The position numbers and the translations under genes are program-made. Of a stretch of 64,000 nucleotides of DNA, positions 25,223 to 34,540 are shown in pieces. The notes below the pieces were generated by a model that saw only the letters and a program-made list of their open reading frames with translations, had not been told where the DNA came from and did no database searches. Every line of letters begins with the position of its first letter. The first letter of the stretch is position 1. The DNA lies in NCBI GenBank assembly GCA_965248685.1, contig CBDFKC010000002.1, positions 930,001-994,000 of the forward strand, given 5' to 3'. The stretch is from VYFG01 sp965248685 (GTDB taxonomy: Bacteria; Pseudomonadota; Gammaproteobacteria; Arenicellales; Poriferihabitantaceae).

Positions 25223-25921
25223 ATGACCATCACCATTGGCACGATTTCATCAGTCGAGATTGATCCAGCATTGCTCGTTCGCTGGCACAATATCCCTGTT
25301 GCAGTAGCAATCGACTTATCAGGGCAATTACGTCAGATCAATCCGGCTATTCGACCACTATGCCCAGCGGGATCACAACCTCGGTTATTCGGACGCGCTG
25401 TCACAGCGCAATGCGAACCACCTGATTTTGGTGCTGTGTTGTATGCAGTTGACATCGTTCAAGCAGGGGATATCCTGATAATCGCAGCAGGGGGAGATTC
25501 GAACAACGCAATGATTGGAGAAGTTTTGGGGGGACACCTACGGGCCAAAGGTTGCGCCGGGGTGGTTTGTGATGGTGCTATTCGTGATGTAGCGACTCTG
25601 GCGAGCTGGGATAACTTTCCGGTTTACTGTCGGGCAATAACCCCAAAGGGCCCGATTGGCCTGGAAAAAGGAGCGGTCAACCAGCCGGTAGTCCTGGGTG
25701 ACCAAGTCATATCACCTGGAGATTTAATCATAGGTGACGACGATGGATTGATCGCATTGTCTGCCGAAGATACTGCGACCTGGATTAAAGCAGCAGAAGA
25801 CAGACTGGTTGCCGAAGACGGCTGGGTACGCCGGTTAAAAAATGGAGAAACCATGGGTTCTCTGTTTTCACTACCTCCAGGAATTACCTTGCCTGGTAAC
25901 AACAATTCCCAGGACCGATGA
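25223..25921 (+). CDS. RraA-family aldolase/decarboxylase-like protein
   Basis: 232 residues. The core GCAGVVCDGAIRDVATL contains the Arg-Asp pair used to bind substrate and metal, and GDLIIGDDDGLIALS the later conserved block. This family includes 4-hydroxy-4-methyl-2-oxoglutarate aldolase and oxaloacetate decarboxylase as well as RraA RNase regulators. Operon context with an aminotransferase favours the metabolic role. It is longer than the about 160 residues of RraA itself, again favouring the aldolase branch. Confidence 0.8.
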   Translation: MTITIGTISSVEIDPALLVRWHNIPVAVAIDLSGQLRQINPAIRPLCPAGSQPRLFGRAVTAQCEPPDFGAVLYAVDIVQAGDILIIAAGGDSNNAMIGEVLGGHLRAKGCAGVVCDGAIRDVATLASWDNFPVYCRAITPKGPIGLEKGAVNQPVVLGDQVISPGDLIIGDDDGLIALSAEDTATWIKAAEDRLVAEDGWVRRLKNGETMGSLFSLPPGITLPGNNNSQDR

Positions 25922-26005
25922 CAATCCGTGGGTATACAAATTTACCTCACGCTAAATCCCATCAGCGATAGCTCAGCGATCGATATCCTGTAAAGCCTCA
26001 TTGGC

Positions 26006-27088
26006 TTAATGACTTAATGGTTTATCCATCTCGCCTCCCCAAATATCCCCTACGGTAAATCCATTCGGGAAAGGATCGTCGGGATCGACCACATATTGTG
26101 CCATTCCGGTAACCCAGGCTTGGCCACGAATGCTTGGAATCACCGCGGTTGTGTCGCCCACTTTTGTCTCGCGCAATAGAGTACCCGTAAAAATCGTTCC
26201 CAGAATTCCTTCATGATGAAACTTCTCCTGCAAACCGAGTTCACCTTTTGCATGTAACACCGCCATCCTGGCGCAAGTACCGGTTCCACAGGGAGAACGG
26301 TCGAGTACACCGGTCCATGTTGCCGGACGATCCCACTGCAGCTGTCCGGTAGAAACTACCACAGCATTTTTTGCCGTTGCGCCTTCGGCTTTGGGTTGTC
26401 CCGTCATAACGCATATGGTGACACCACTGATATTGGGATTCTTCGGGTGAACACAGGGCAGCTGTTCTCTAGCTGCGGTTTTAATCATCTCCCCTGCCCT
26501 GACAATTTCGCCAGCGCGATCCGGCACTAACTTTATGCCGAGTTTTTCCGCATCAGCAATAACGTAAAACATTCCACCCCAGGCTACGTCGACCGATACT
26601 GGCCCAAATTCAGGCACCTCGATGACTTTATCCAGGTGAACCGCAAAAGCCGGTAAGTTTTCAAACGTAACGCTTTTGACCTTGCCATCGAGCACCTCCG
26701 CATCCACTGTAACCAGACCTGCAGGCGCTTCCAGAGTCAATCGGGTAAGCGGTTCCTTTGCCTCGACCATGCCAGTTTCGATTAATGCCGTTGTTACACA
26801 AATTATATTGCTCCCCGACATTGCCGGATATTCAACCTGCTCCATAATAATAAAACCGGCGTCAGCAGCGGGGTTCGAAGACGACAGGACAAGGTTACAA
26901 TTCGCCGCGGGATATCCTCGAGGTTCACGCAGCATGCGCTTTCTCAAATCATCCGCTTCAGTTTCGAAGTAGCGCATCTTGTCAAACATGGTTTCTCCCG
27001 GGACATCCAATACCCCGCCAACAATAACCCGACCAGGTTCACCACAAGCATGCAAGTCAATTGCATGAATTATTCGAGATATTTTCAT
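26006..27088 (-). CDS. Proline racemase / hydroxyproline dehydratase family enzyme
   Basis: 360 residues, cytosolic. Family blocks: RIIHAIDLHACGEPGRVI at the start, EYPAMSGSNIICVTTAL where the first catalytic residue is Ser rather than Cys or Thr, and DRSPCGTGTCARMAVLH with the second catalytic Cys. Cys/Cys members racemise proline or 4-hydroxyproline; Thr/Cys members are trans-3-hydroxyproline dehydratases; Ser/Cys members are less settled. It converges on the RraA operon and may work with the betaine cluster at 51.6-57 kb, which would yield hydroxyprolines. Confidence 0.82.
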   Translation of the reverse strand: MKISRIIHAIDLHACGEPGRVIVGGVLDVPGETMFDKMRYFETEADDLRKRMLREPRGYPAANCNLVLSSSNPAADAGFIIMEQVEYPAMSGSNIICVTTALIETGMVEAKEPLTRLTLEAPAGLVTVDAEVLDGKVKSVTFENLPAFAVHLDKVIEVPEFGPVSVDVAWGGMFYVIADAEKLGIKLVPDRAGEIVRAGEMIKTAAREQLPCVHPKNPNISGVTICVMTGQPKAEGATAKNAVVVSTGQLQWDRPATWTGVLDRSPCGTGTCARMAVLHAKGELGLQEKFHHEGILGTIFTGTLLRETKVGDTTAVIPSIRGQAWVTGMAQYVVDPDDPFPNGFTVGDIWGGEMDKPLSH

Positions 27089-27217
27089 ATGGATACTTCT
27101 TAAGTCAGAAAGAGTTGCGGGAGAATAGTTTGGTCTATACCTATTAACATAACATTCGAATGATATTATGGAAATTCGCCTCGAACGATATTGAATGCTC
27201 GCTTAATCGGACACGAA

Positions 27218-27619
27218 TTATCCGGAGATTCTTGCTTCAGAATCGTCCCGAGTCACCCTGCTTTCCAGATAACTGATGATCTCCTTTGATTCATACATCC
27301 ATCGTACCTGCTCTTCATTTTCGATCCGAAGGCAAGGAACTTTAATTCGGCCGCCACCAGATTCAAGTTGCTTGCGATACTCCTGATTTGTGCCCACATC
27401 GCGGAGCTCCATTTTCAAATTTAGTTTGTGGAGTGCCCTTCGGGTCTTAACGCAAAACGGACAAGCGTAAAGTTGGTAAAGGGAGTGTCCGTTTATCGCT
27501 TGTTGGACATGCTCTTGTTGCGCATCTGTCCTTTGTTGCGGTTTTGGCCGAGATATCCAGTCAAACAAAACGATCAGATACCCCGCACCAATTCGAAAGG
27601 CTTTTAGAAACATAATCAA
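27218..27619 (-). CDS. Glutaredoxin-like protein with N-terminal membrane segment
   Basis: 133 residues. After a hydrophobic start (FLKAFRIGAGYLIVLFDWI) comes a thioredoxin-fold domain with active site YACPFCVKTRRAL, the cis-Pro region IKVPCLRI and an end that resembles a GST N-terminal domain (ESKEIISYLES). It probably anchors in the inner membrane with the domain in the cytoplasm and acts in thiol-disulphide exchange. ATG at 27619; a second Met at residue 3. Confidence 0.8.
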   Translation of the reverse strand: MIMFLKAFRIGAGYLIVLFDWISRPKPQQRTDAQQEHVQQAINGHSLYQLYACPFCVKTRRALHKLNLKMELRDVGTNQEYRKQLESGGGRIKVPCLRIENEEQVRWMYESKEIISYLESRVTRDDSEARISG

Positions 27620-27821
27620 TGATAAATTAGAAACACCGACAAAAGATTTATTAAATCTCAGTCGGATAAATTAGGTGCGGCGGATTCTACTTATTTTTGT
27701 TACACAAATCATTATTTCTGCTTAGGATCAGTCAGTTTTAATTCCAAATTACGCAATAGTACGAAACGACAATCTTCGCGCTCTGGCAAAACTGACTGAT
27801 CACAGGTCATGCAGTGGTACC

Positions 27822-28511
27822 CTAACTATAAAGCTCAGGAACACCTAGTCTGGAATGAATCGAGTTACATATTTGGTGAGAAATGTTTAAGCCTTTCGCC
27901 AGCTTATCCAAATATTTAGCTTCTGCCTGGGAATCCAAATTAATAGCCAACACCGACATCATATACGCCTGCTGTTCCATCCCGGATGGCACACTTCGCA
28001 CAACACGATCGACGTCTACAGGTGCGTCCAGCTCAGCTCGAATAAACTCCGAATCTTCTGCAGAAAGGTCGCTCAAATGTTTGGTGATATTAGCTTGCTC
28101 TTCGGCGTCAATATTGCCATCAGACCTGGCCGCCGACAGCATTGCACGAAGCATGACTCTAGCCTGGTCTTCTTGATCTCGAGTGGGTTGAGCCATCACC
28201 TCGCCGTTGATCGCCTGGTTTAGCATACCGCCGATTCCTCCAGTCGCTTGCGCATTACCCCCTAATGAATCCAGCACACCTCCCAAACCACCACTCTGTC
28301 CTTTCCTGCCACCTAAAAGATCTCCAATATCTGAAACACCGCCGACGCCCGCATGACTACTTTTGCTACCGCCACCGGTTAAGCCTCCCAGCAAACCGCC
28401 TAATCCACCGCCACTGCCTCCACCGCCGCCAGCACCTTTAATCATCTTTCCCACGCCCTTTGCGACGATTACGCCCATAGCGATTTTCCCCAACGTTCCT
28501 ATTAAACTCAT
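27822..28511 (-). CDS. DUF533 / TerB-like protein
   Basis: 229 residues. N-terminal hydrophobic segment, then a glycine-rich low-complexity linker (residues about 28-100) and a C-terminal helical domain QARVMLRAMLSAARSDG with the acidic TerB-type motif DGNIDAEE. YebE-like family of unknown function, linked to envelope stress in enterobacteria. Membrane-associated by the N-terminal segment. Confidence 0.78.
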   Translation of the reverse strand: MSLIGTLGKIAMGVIVAKGVGKMIKGAGGGGGSGGGLGGLLGGLTGGGSKSSHAGVGGVSDIGDLLGGRKGQSGGLGGVLDSLGGNAQATGGIGGMLNQAINGEVMAQPTRDQEDQARVMLRAMLSAARSDGNIDAEEQANITKHLSDLSAEDSEFIRAELDAPVDVDRVVRSVPSGMEQQAYMMSVLAINLDSQAEAKYLDKLAKGLNISHQICNSIHSRLGVPELYS

Positions 28512-28725
28512 TGTATTCCTCTATATTTCAATAAATTAAAAAGTAATCTTATCATTTTGACAGAGCAGAGAAACAGAAATAATAGCCAACAGATTAAACA
28601 AACTTGGATTTCGAGATACTAGGATTATATTGAAAAATATCTATTATTCAATTAGTTAGCGTAACCTAAATATGCATACAATAATTACAGTAAAATTAAA
28701 TCAGCCAATAACTCGAGGACACAAA

Positions 28726-29169
28726 ATGGAAACCACCAGATCTGCAAGTATTCTTACAACGCGATTGGTTGCTTTAATGTTTATTATGAGCGTCACCCTC
28801 GGCCAGGGCGTCGCGTCTGCCAGCAGTGATGCCCACAGTAAATTCGGAAATGTTACAGCGGCAGAACTCGCAACGTTGGCTGAAAGCGGCAACGCCACAA
28901 TTTTAGATGCCAATTCAGATTGGTTTCGTAAACAAAATGGGGTTATACCCGGCGCGAAGTTACTCACAAGTTACAGCAAGTATGATATCAATGCTGAACT
29001 ACCCGAATCCAAAGATGCAAAGCTAATTTTCTATTGCTCAAACACCTATTGCACTGCGGCGCCCCGTGCAGCCCAGATTGCCAAAGGTGCTGGATATACG
29101 GATGTTAATGTATTGCCCACAGGTTTGATGGGTTGGATAGAAGCAGGATTTGAAGTGGAGAAACTTTGA
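28726..29169 (+). CDS. Periplasmic rhodanese-like protein
   Basis: 147 residues from the ATG at 28726 (METTRSASIL), which has GAGG at 28715-28718; an upstream in-frame ATG at 28672 is less likely. A Sec signal peptide ends near VASASS. The rhodanese domain shows LIFYCSNTYCTAAPRAA, with the loop Cys in the active-site position, and GLMGWIEAGFEV. It would move sulfane sulfur or act as a phosphatase-like binding protein in the periplasm. Confidence 0.8.
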   Translation: METTRSASILTTRLVALMFIMSVTLGQGVASASSDAHSKFGNVTAAELATLAESGNATILDANSDWFRKQNGVIPGAKLLTSYSKYDINAELPESKDAKLIFYCSNTYCTAAPRAAQIAKGAGYTDVNVLPTGLMGWIEAGFEVEKL

Positions 29170-29397
29170 CTGAATCCAACACGTCAACTGTTTCCAAAGA
29201 ACAATAACGGCGTCAGAATTAATTACTGGTTTCCGGGATACGAACTCGCTCGATCGCAAATCAAGACCCAAGATAATCTGTACTAATCGTTGGATTATCA
29301 CCCAGTTCTTTACCAGTGTTTTACATGGCAATTTGGCCATTTTGTACTTAACTAAGTGCCATTCTGCTCGGACACCGATATCTGCACACCGATGTTC

Positions 29398-30612
29398 TTA
29401 TCCCAACAGGCTGTTTTCAAATTCGAAATCTGACAAAAGCTCGTATCCGTTGTCGGTCACCAGAATTTGCTGTTCGAGTTTGACACCTTCACACCCGTCC
29501 GGTGCTCCGACATAGCTTTCGATACAAAAGATCATGCCGGTAAGCAGTTCTCCATCATGTCCATTTTTCTCAAACCATTGCGGGTTCATAATCAAAGGAT
29601 ATTCATTACATAAACCGATGCCGTGGGCAATTGCGGGTTGCTGGTTCTGATTATATGGTTGTGGTAATTGCCAGGCATCCCGGCCTATGTCGCGATAGCT
29701 TTTACCTGCTTTGAAAATCTCACAGTTACGTTGAACTTGCTCATGTGCGAGTTGATAAAGTTTGCGCTGTTCGTCAGTTGGTTTTTGTTTTCCACAAAGC
29801 CAACTTCGAGAAATATCGGCGGAATAGCCATGGGGGCCTACTAAATCAGAATCTAGGCTGATCATGTCACCGGATTCTATTACTCTGGCACTACACTCCT
29901 GATACCAGGGGTTGGTTCGCTCTCCCGACGTAAGCAGTCTTGTTTCTATCCATTCGCCGCCATGCTCGATATTACATTGATGAAGTATTGACCAGATTTG
30001 CTGCTCGGTTTTGCCGGGTTCGCTGGCAAGTTGCATTTCCTGGATACCAAGCTGGCAGACCTTAACCGCATCTCGGATGGCGAGAATTTCTTCGTCAGAT
30101 TTTATCAGCCTTGCCATATGAGCTACTTCCTGCCCTTCAACAATTTCATAACCACCGTCCTCAAGTAAGTGGGTTCCAATGGGGTCAAGTTTGTCAATGG
30201 CAATTCGCTTGTTCCCAGGGGAGTGTAGAATCATCAGGTCGTTGAGTTCGTCAAACCAAAGTTTCGCGTGCTCGTGATTTCGAGATCCGGAATTAAAGTG
30301 ATACCAGGAGCGTGCGCCTCGCACCTCATCAACCACAGTCGAATTCTGACTAAGGTGTTCACAGTGATTAAAGTCAAACAAGATGGCCGGACCTTCTACT
30401 GCAACAAAAACGTACCGGCAAGGATTGTGCAGGCTATAAACCTGCATGTTGGGAACACCAGTAGCATACCGAATATTAATAGGGTCATAGAACAATCCTG
30501 CCGCACAATCAAAACGTCGTAGTTGTTCGCGTAGGCGACTCATCCGACCATGTTCAAGGGATTTTTGAAAATGGCTACTTGATGTTTGTGGATTCAGGAT
30601 CTGAGTGCTCAT
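29398..30612 (-). CDS. M24-family metalloenzyme close to DMSP lyase DddP, with Asp-to-Asn change
   Basis: 404 residues of the Xaa-Pro peptidase (pita-bread) fold. N-terminal NIRYATGVPNMQVYS and central GGEWIETRLLTSGERTNPW resemble DddP strongly. All six metal ligands can be placed: Asp254, Asp256, Asp266, His330, Glu365, Glu380. In DddP the loop after the His carries the Asp reported as general base (HGVGLCD); here it is HGIGLCN, Asn336. The protein may be a peptidase or another lyase. It starts at the stop of the 2OG oxygenase gene (TAATG overlap), the last gene of the importer operon. Confidence 0.8.
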   Translation of the reverse strand: MSTQILNPQTSSSHFQKSLEHGRMSRLREQLRRFDCAAGLFYDPINIRYATGVPNMQVYSLHNPCRYVFVAVEGPAILFDFNHCEHLSQNSTVVDEVRGARSWYHFNSGSRNHEHAKLWFDELNDLMILHSPGNKRIAIDKLDPIGTHLLEDGGYEIVEGQEVAHMARLIKSDEEILAIRDAVKVCQLGIQEMQLASEPGKTEQQIWSILHQCNIEHGGEWIETRLLTSGERTNPWYQECSARVIESGDMISLDSDLVGPHGYSADISRSWLCGKQKPTDEQRKLYQLAHEQVQRNCEIFKAGKSYRDIGRDAWQLPQPYNQNQQPAIAHGIGLCNEYPLIMNPQWFEKNGHDGELLTGMIFCIESYVGAPDGCEGVKLEQQILVTDNGYELLSDFEFENSLLG

Positions 30613-31469
30613 TAGTCTGCTAGACCGTCACTGTGGCGAATATGGTCTGCGTCTATATGCTCCTGCATAACACGACCGTAGATTCGCATAGTTGATTCCA
30701 CACTGCCAATAAAACCGGGCTCACGGGAGTAGCCAAAAATAACGGTTTGACGCTTACCTGTAGTTGAAGCAACCCGATGCATCGAAAACCGGCCTTTGAA
30801 AATCTGAATATCCCCCACTTGCAGGTCGAGTTTCTTAACAGCATTACTTCGATTCTCAAGTACCGCGCGAACAGCATCGTAGTTTTCGTTATCTGGCTCA
30901 CGAATATTGGGGCAATACTCAAAGACACCGCCATTGTCGGCTTTCTGGGTCATTAAACTAACCACAAACTCATTCGCATCAAAATGCCACCCCAACGTTG
31001 TGTTATCCGGCATTGCATTGATGGTTAATCCACGCATCGGGTCATGAAACTGGAATATTCGGTCTGCATGAAGACAGTCGGCGATAAAATTCTGAAACAG
31101 AAGACTTTGATAAAGCTGCTGTACAGGGCTCGTTTCAGGAATTAAATCTCTAGTGACATTGCCACTGGTCGTTCTATGCGTGTTATTTCGCGGATGCCCA
31201 TCTTCATAACTGTAGTCTGGAGGCGTTCCGTAAGGGGTGTATTCTTCAGTGCTAAACAGTGCGAGCAGAGCAAGACTTTCGGTCTCATCACGTAAAATTG
31301 TATGATAATCGGGATTGATAAACTGACCGAATCGAACACAACCATCAGCCGTGAGTTGAGCTTGCGCATCCTTCACCAGCTCTTGATAGATATCGGATTT
31401 CGGGTTGTCGACAGGATATACGGCACAGTCCACTAGACGTTGAATAAAGCCGTTATTTTCATTTAGCAT
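30612..31469 (-). CDS. Fe(II)/2OG-dependent oxygenase in the importer operon
   Basis: 285 residues. Metal triad H162-F-D164 (LGWHFDANEF) and H231 (FSMHRVAST), with Arg240 in position for 2-oxoglutarate. An N-terminal about 110 residues are unlike the PhyH proteins in this window. Adjacent and translationally coupled to the DddP-like M24 gene and following the ABC importer, so it probably hydroxylates the imported compound or its product (inference). Confidence 0.82.
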   Translation of the reverse strand: MLNENNGFIQRLVDCAVYPVDNPKSDIYQELVKDAQAQLTADGCVRFGQFINPDYHTILRDETESLALLALFSTEEYTPYGTPPDYSYEDGHPRNNTHRTTSGNVTRDLIPETSPVQQLYQSLLFQNFIADCLHADRIFQFHDPMRGLTINAMPDNTTLGWHFDANEFVVSLMTQKADNGGVFEYCPNIREPDNENYDAVRAVLENRSNAVKKLDLQVGDIQIFKGRFSMHRVASTTGKRQTVIFGYSREPGFIGSVESTMRIYGRVMQEHIDADHIRHSDGLAD

Positions 31470-31582
31470 ACTATTCCTTGATACTGAAGGATTCAGGTCT
31501 GGAAATTTATACCACAGGTTGTGGATTTTTAATGCACGAGCTTTCGCCCTGACTTGAAATTAAGAGCAAAAAAAAGAAAAAG

Positions 31583-31600
31583 AAAAAGGGTCAGACTCGA
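31583..31600. repeat. Single copy of the AAAGGGTCAGACTCGA repeat
   Basis: AAAAAGGGTCAGACTCGA lies in the gap between the oxygenase and the permease gene. The same core occurs three times in tandem at 51171-51244. Confidence 0.7.
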
Positions 31601-31625
31601 AGCAAACGCATCAACTGAAACTGAG

Positions 31626-32438
31626 TTAACCAGTACGGCGTTCACGCATTAAGTATTGAGCTGTCATCAATAGGGAAAGAGACCCAACCAGGACCATCGT
31701 ACCAATTGCATTCACTTCTGGGGTAATTCCCCGACGTATAGATGAAAAAATATAGATCGGTAACGTTGTATTCGCCCCAGCGACAAAAAACGAAATTATA
31801 AAATCATCAAAACTGAAGGTAAAACTGAGTAGGAAACCTGCCAGAATTGCCGGATAAATTTGCGGTAGAGTCACTTGATAAAAAGTTCGCCATGGAGTTG
31901 CATATAAATCCATGGAGGCCTCAATCAAAGCTCTGTCCATACCGGCGATTCTCGCTCTAACCATGATGATCACTAGTGACATTGTAAACAGTGTATGTGC
32001 CGCGATAACAGAGGCATATCCCATGTGAAGCTTTGGCGGCGAATATCCCTCGGGCCATAACGAAGCTACCACGGGATTGATAAGATCGAAAACGGTTACC
32101 AGGGCTACAAGTGTGGCAATACCAATGACAATTCCAGGAATCATCACTGCAATGTATATAAGTCCATCAAGGAGAACGCGAACAGGACCTGTTAATCGCT
32201 GCAGTGCCAGCGCAGCAGCTGTGCCCATTAAACTCGACAGGATTGCGACGACAAAGGCAATTTCCAGGCTGGTGAAAAAAGCGTCACCGACAAAAGGGTT
32301 AGCCAGTGCTTTCCCATACCATTGTGTGGACAGGCCGCGCAGCTCGCTGGCATGCCTGCCCGCGTTGAAACTGAACAGCACCACAAGCCCGATAGGAAAA
32401 TAAAGAAAAAGGTAAACAAATATTGCGTATATACGCAT
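31626..32438 (-). CDS. ABC importer permease subunit 2 (PotC type), second importer
   Basis: 270 residues, about six transmembrane segments. The cytoplasmic EAA loop reads EASMDLYATPWRTF, with Tyr where the family has Gly, an odd change at the ATPase contact. It is otherwise intact. Fourth gene of the operon ATPase-binding protein-permease-permease-oxygenase-M24, 17 bases after the previous gene. Confidence 0.87.
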   Translation of the reverse strand: MRIYAIFVYLFLYFPIGLVVLFSFNAGRHASELRGLSTQWYGKALANPFVGDAFFTSLEIAFVVAILSSLMGTAAALALQRLTGPVRVLLDGLIYIAVMIPGIVIGIATLVALVTVFDLINPVVASLWPEGYSPPKLHMGYASVIAAHTLFTMSLVIIMVRARIAGMDRALIEASMDLYATPWRTFYQVTLPQIYPAILAGFLLSFTFSFDDFIISFFVAGANTTLPIYIFSSIRRGITPEVNAIGTMVLVGSLSLLMTAQYLMRERRTG

Positions 32439-32455
32439 GGTTGCCTCTACATTTG

Positions 32456-33325
32456 CTACATCAGAGACTGATCGGCACTCGTCTTAGTGCGCATAGTCAT
32501 TCGCATATAGAGACTGACTGTGATCAACATTATTACAACAAGCGTTACCGCTACTGCTGAACCAAACGGCCAGTTACGTGATTGTAGAAATAAATCTACC
32601 ATTGCATTGCCGATAAAAAATACTTTACCTCCACCCAAAAATGCTGGAATAAGGAACTCCCCCATCAAAAGAATAAAAACAAGCATGCAACCCGTAGCTA
32701 TACCAGGCATCGAGAGAGGCAGAGTGACTTGTAAAAAGGTGCGAAAGGGGCTGCCACCAAGATCATTGGAAGCCTCGAGTAGGCTTTTATCGAGTTTTTC
32801 CAGAGAAACATATATGGGAAAAACCATCAATGGTAAGTACCCGTAAACGATTCCAAGAAGCACAGCACCTGGCGTATTAATTAGGCGCACACCTTCTATC
32901 CCAATCCATTCGAGTATCGCAGGGATACCACGCCCGCCTAATATATATATCCATGCATAGGTACGGATTAACAGGCTGGTCCAGAACGGCACAATGACCA
33001 ACACTAGAAGAATAATCTTATAACGTCGGTCAACTTTCAGGGCCAGATAGTAGGCAAGCGGATAAGCTACCAAAAGACTTAATAAAGTCCCAAGTGGCGC
33101 ATACGTCATCGTATTTTGGAACGCCTTCAAGCGTGCAGGAAGATTCCCATATTGTTCAAGGGTAAAACCGCCTCCATATCCCCCTACTGCGGCCCTCTCT
33201 CCAAAACTAAAAACGAGGATAACGATGAGAGGCATAATCAACATGAAAACAAACCACAGTGTGGTGGGGGCTAACAGCGCTGCAGTTAGCCACTTATTCG
33301 ATTCGCCATGTTGTCTCATCGTCAT
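32456..33325 (-). CDS. ABC importer permease subunit 1 (PotB type), second importer
   Basis: 289 residues with about six membrane spans and EAA loop EASNDLGGSPFRTFLQV. Hydrophobic start LTAALLAPTTLWFVFML. Partner of the permease at 31626. Together they would form the channel for the binding protein at 33350. Confidence 0.88.
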   Translation of the reverse strand: MTMRQHGESNKWLTAALLAPTTLWFVFMLIMPLIVILVFSFGERAAVGGYGGGFTLEQYGNLPARLKAFQNTMTYAPLGTLLSLLVAYPLAYYLALKVDRRYKIILLVLVIVPFWTSLLIRTYAWIYILGGRGIPAILEWIGIEGVRLINTPGAVLLGIVYGYLPLMVFPIYVSLEKLDKSLLEASNDLGGSPFRTFLQVTLPLSMPGIATGCMLVFILLMGEFLIPAFLGGGKVFFIGNAMVDLFLQSRNWPFGSAVAVTLVVIMLITVSLYMRMTMRTKTSADQSLM

Positions 33326-33349
33326 CGACGATTTTTATTGATATTGAAT

Positions 33350-34510
33350 TTAGGCCGACTTGAAGCGAGCCATCACCTCAGCCCTAACGGGATCGGTTAA
33401 AGTCTGCGCTGCACCAAATTCGAGACCACTCATCAAATTTTCAGCAGGATGCAGTATTGGATCACTGCCCAGTGAATCGGGCTGCAATGCAATTGCACGT
33501 GAATCCGCTGGAGCATAGCCATGAACGGACGCATCTCGCGCTTGAACGTATGGATCTTGCATGAAATTAATGAAGGCATATGCAGCATCAAGATGTGGCG
33601 CATCCTTGGGGATGGCATAAAAGTCAGTCCAGATTTCTCCGCCGTCAGTCGCGATCACATAATCCATTTCAGGCAAATCATTATTGAGTTGTGTACCGTC
33701 ACCGTTCCAACAGATTGACATCCAGGCATCACCACTACGCATACCAGGTTGATAATCAGAAGTAATGGCAAAAAGGTGGGGTTTTGATTCAATTAGAACC
33801 GCTTCCGCCTCGCCCAATTCATTTTCATCAATAGAGTTAAATGAATAGCCCAGCGCACATAAAGCGGCCCCAATGGTAGTTAGCTGGTAATCATGAAGGA
33901 TAGTGTGTCCTGATCCCGCTCCTTTGGTTATGTCAAAAAAATCTTTCCAGGACTTCGGTCCGCTGTCTACTTTATTCGTATTGACTACAAATCCTGTCGT
34001 GCCCCAGTTCTTTGGAACACAATACACCTTGCCGTTTACCGTAGCGGGTCCAGCGAATTTAGGATTATTAGCCGATGCATCATAATTTGGTAAGCGCGAC
34101 AGATCCAGTTCCTGAATCAGATCAAGTTCGACATAGTTAGAAATAGTGTAGTTTGTTGGAACAAATACATCCCAGCCAGTGCCGCCAGCCTGTAACTTTG
34201 CCAGCATCTCCTCGTTTGATCCAAATGCATTGACTTGAATATTTACCCCCGTGATTTCTGTAAATTCATCAAGGTTGACCTGATTCTGATAATTCGGCCA
34301 GGTAGAGAACACCAGGCGATCACCAAGCTCACCAAAGGCCCAGGATTTTCTTGGAAGCAAACTGGGCACAGCCGCGCCCATCACAGCGGTTGCCATACCC
34401 AATCCAGTAACTCCGAGAAATTCTCGTCGACTAATTGAGCCACGCTCATAGCTGCGCAGATGTTGCATGAATTTTTTTCGGGTAACTTGTGAATCTGAAT
34501 TTTTTGACAT
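33350..34510 (-). CDS. Spermidine/putrescine-type binding protein, Tat-exported
   Basis: 386 residues. A Tat signal ISRREFLGVTGLGMATAVMG follows a 26-residue N-terminal extension. The mature part is PotD/PotF-like: LVFSTWPNYQNQ, GWDVFVPTNYTIS, a central VYCVPKNWGTTGFVVNT, and ISICWNGDG-like ligand loop (MSICWNGDG). Family ligands are polyamines, but betaines and related cations also occur. Second gene of the operon, 30 bases after the ATPase. Confidence 0.86.
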   Translation of the reverse strand: MSKNSDSQVTRKKFMQHLRSYERGSISRREFLGVTGLGMATAVMGAAVPSLLPRKSWAFGELGDRLVFSTWPNYQNQVNLDEFTEITGVNIQVNAFGSNEEMLAKLQAGGTGWDVFVPTNYTISNYVELDLIQELDLSRLPNYDASANNPKFAGPATVNGKVYCVPKNWGTTGFVVNTNKVDSGPKSWKDFFDITKGAGSGHTILHDYQLTTIGAALCALGYSFNSIDENELGEAEAVLIESKPHLFAITSDYQPGMRSGDAWMSICWNGDGTQLNNDLPEMDYVIATDGGEIWTDFYAIPKDAPHLDAAYAFINFMQDPYVQARDASVHGYAPADSRAIALQPDSLGSDPILHPAENLMSGLEFGAAQTLTDPVRAEVMARFKSA

Positions 34511-34540
34511 GATTTTCTCCTCTTGAGTGGTATTAGATAA

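Noticed and set aside
29398..30612. Naming the M24 gene dddP
   Set aside because: The reported catalytic Asp is Asn here, so DMSP lyase activity should not be assumed.
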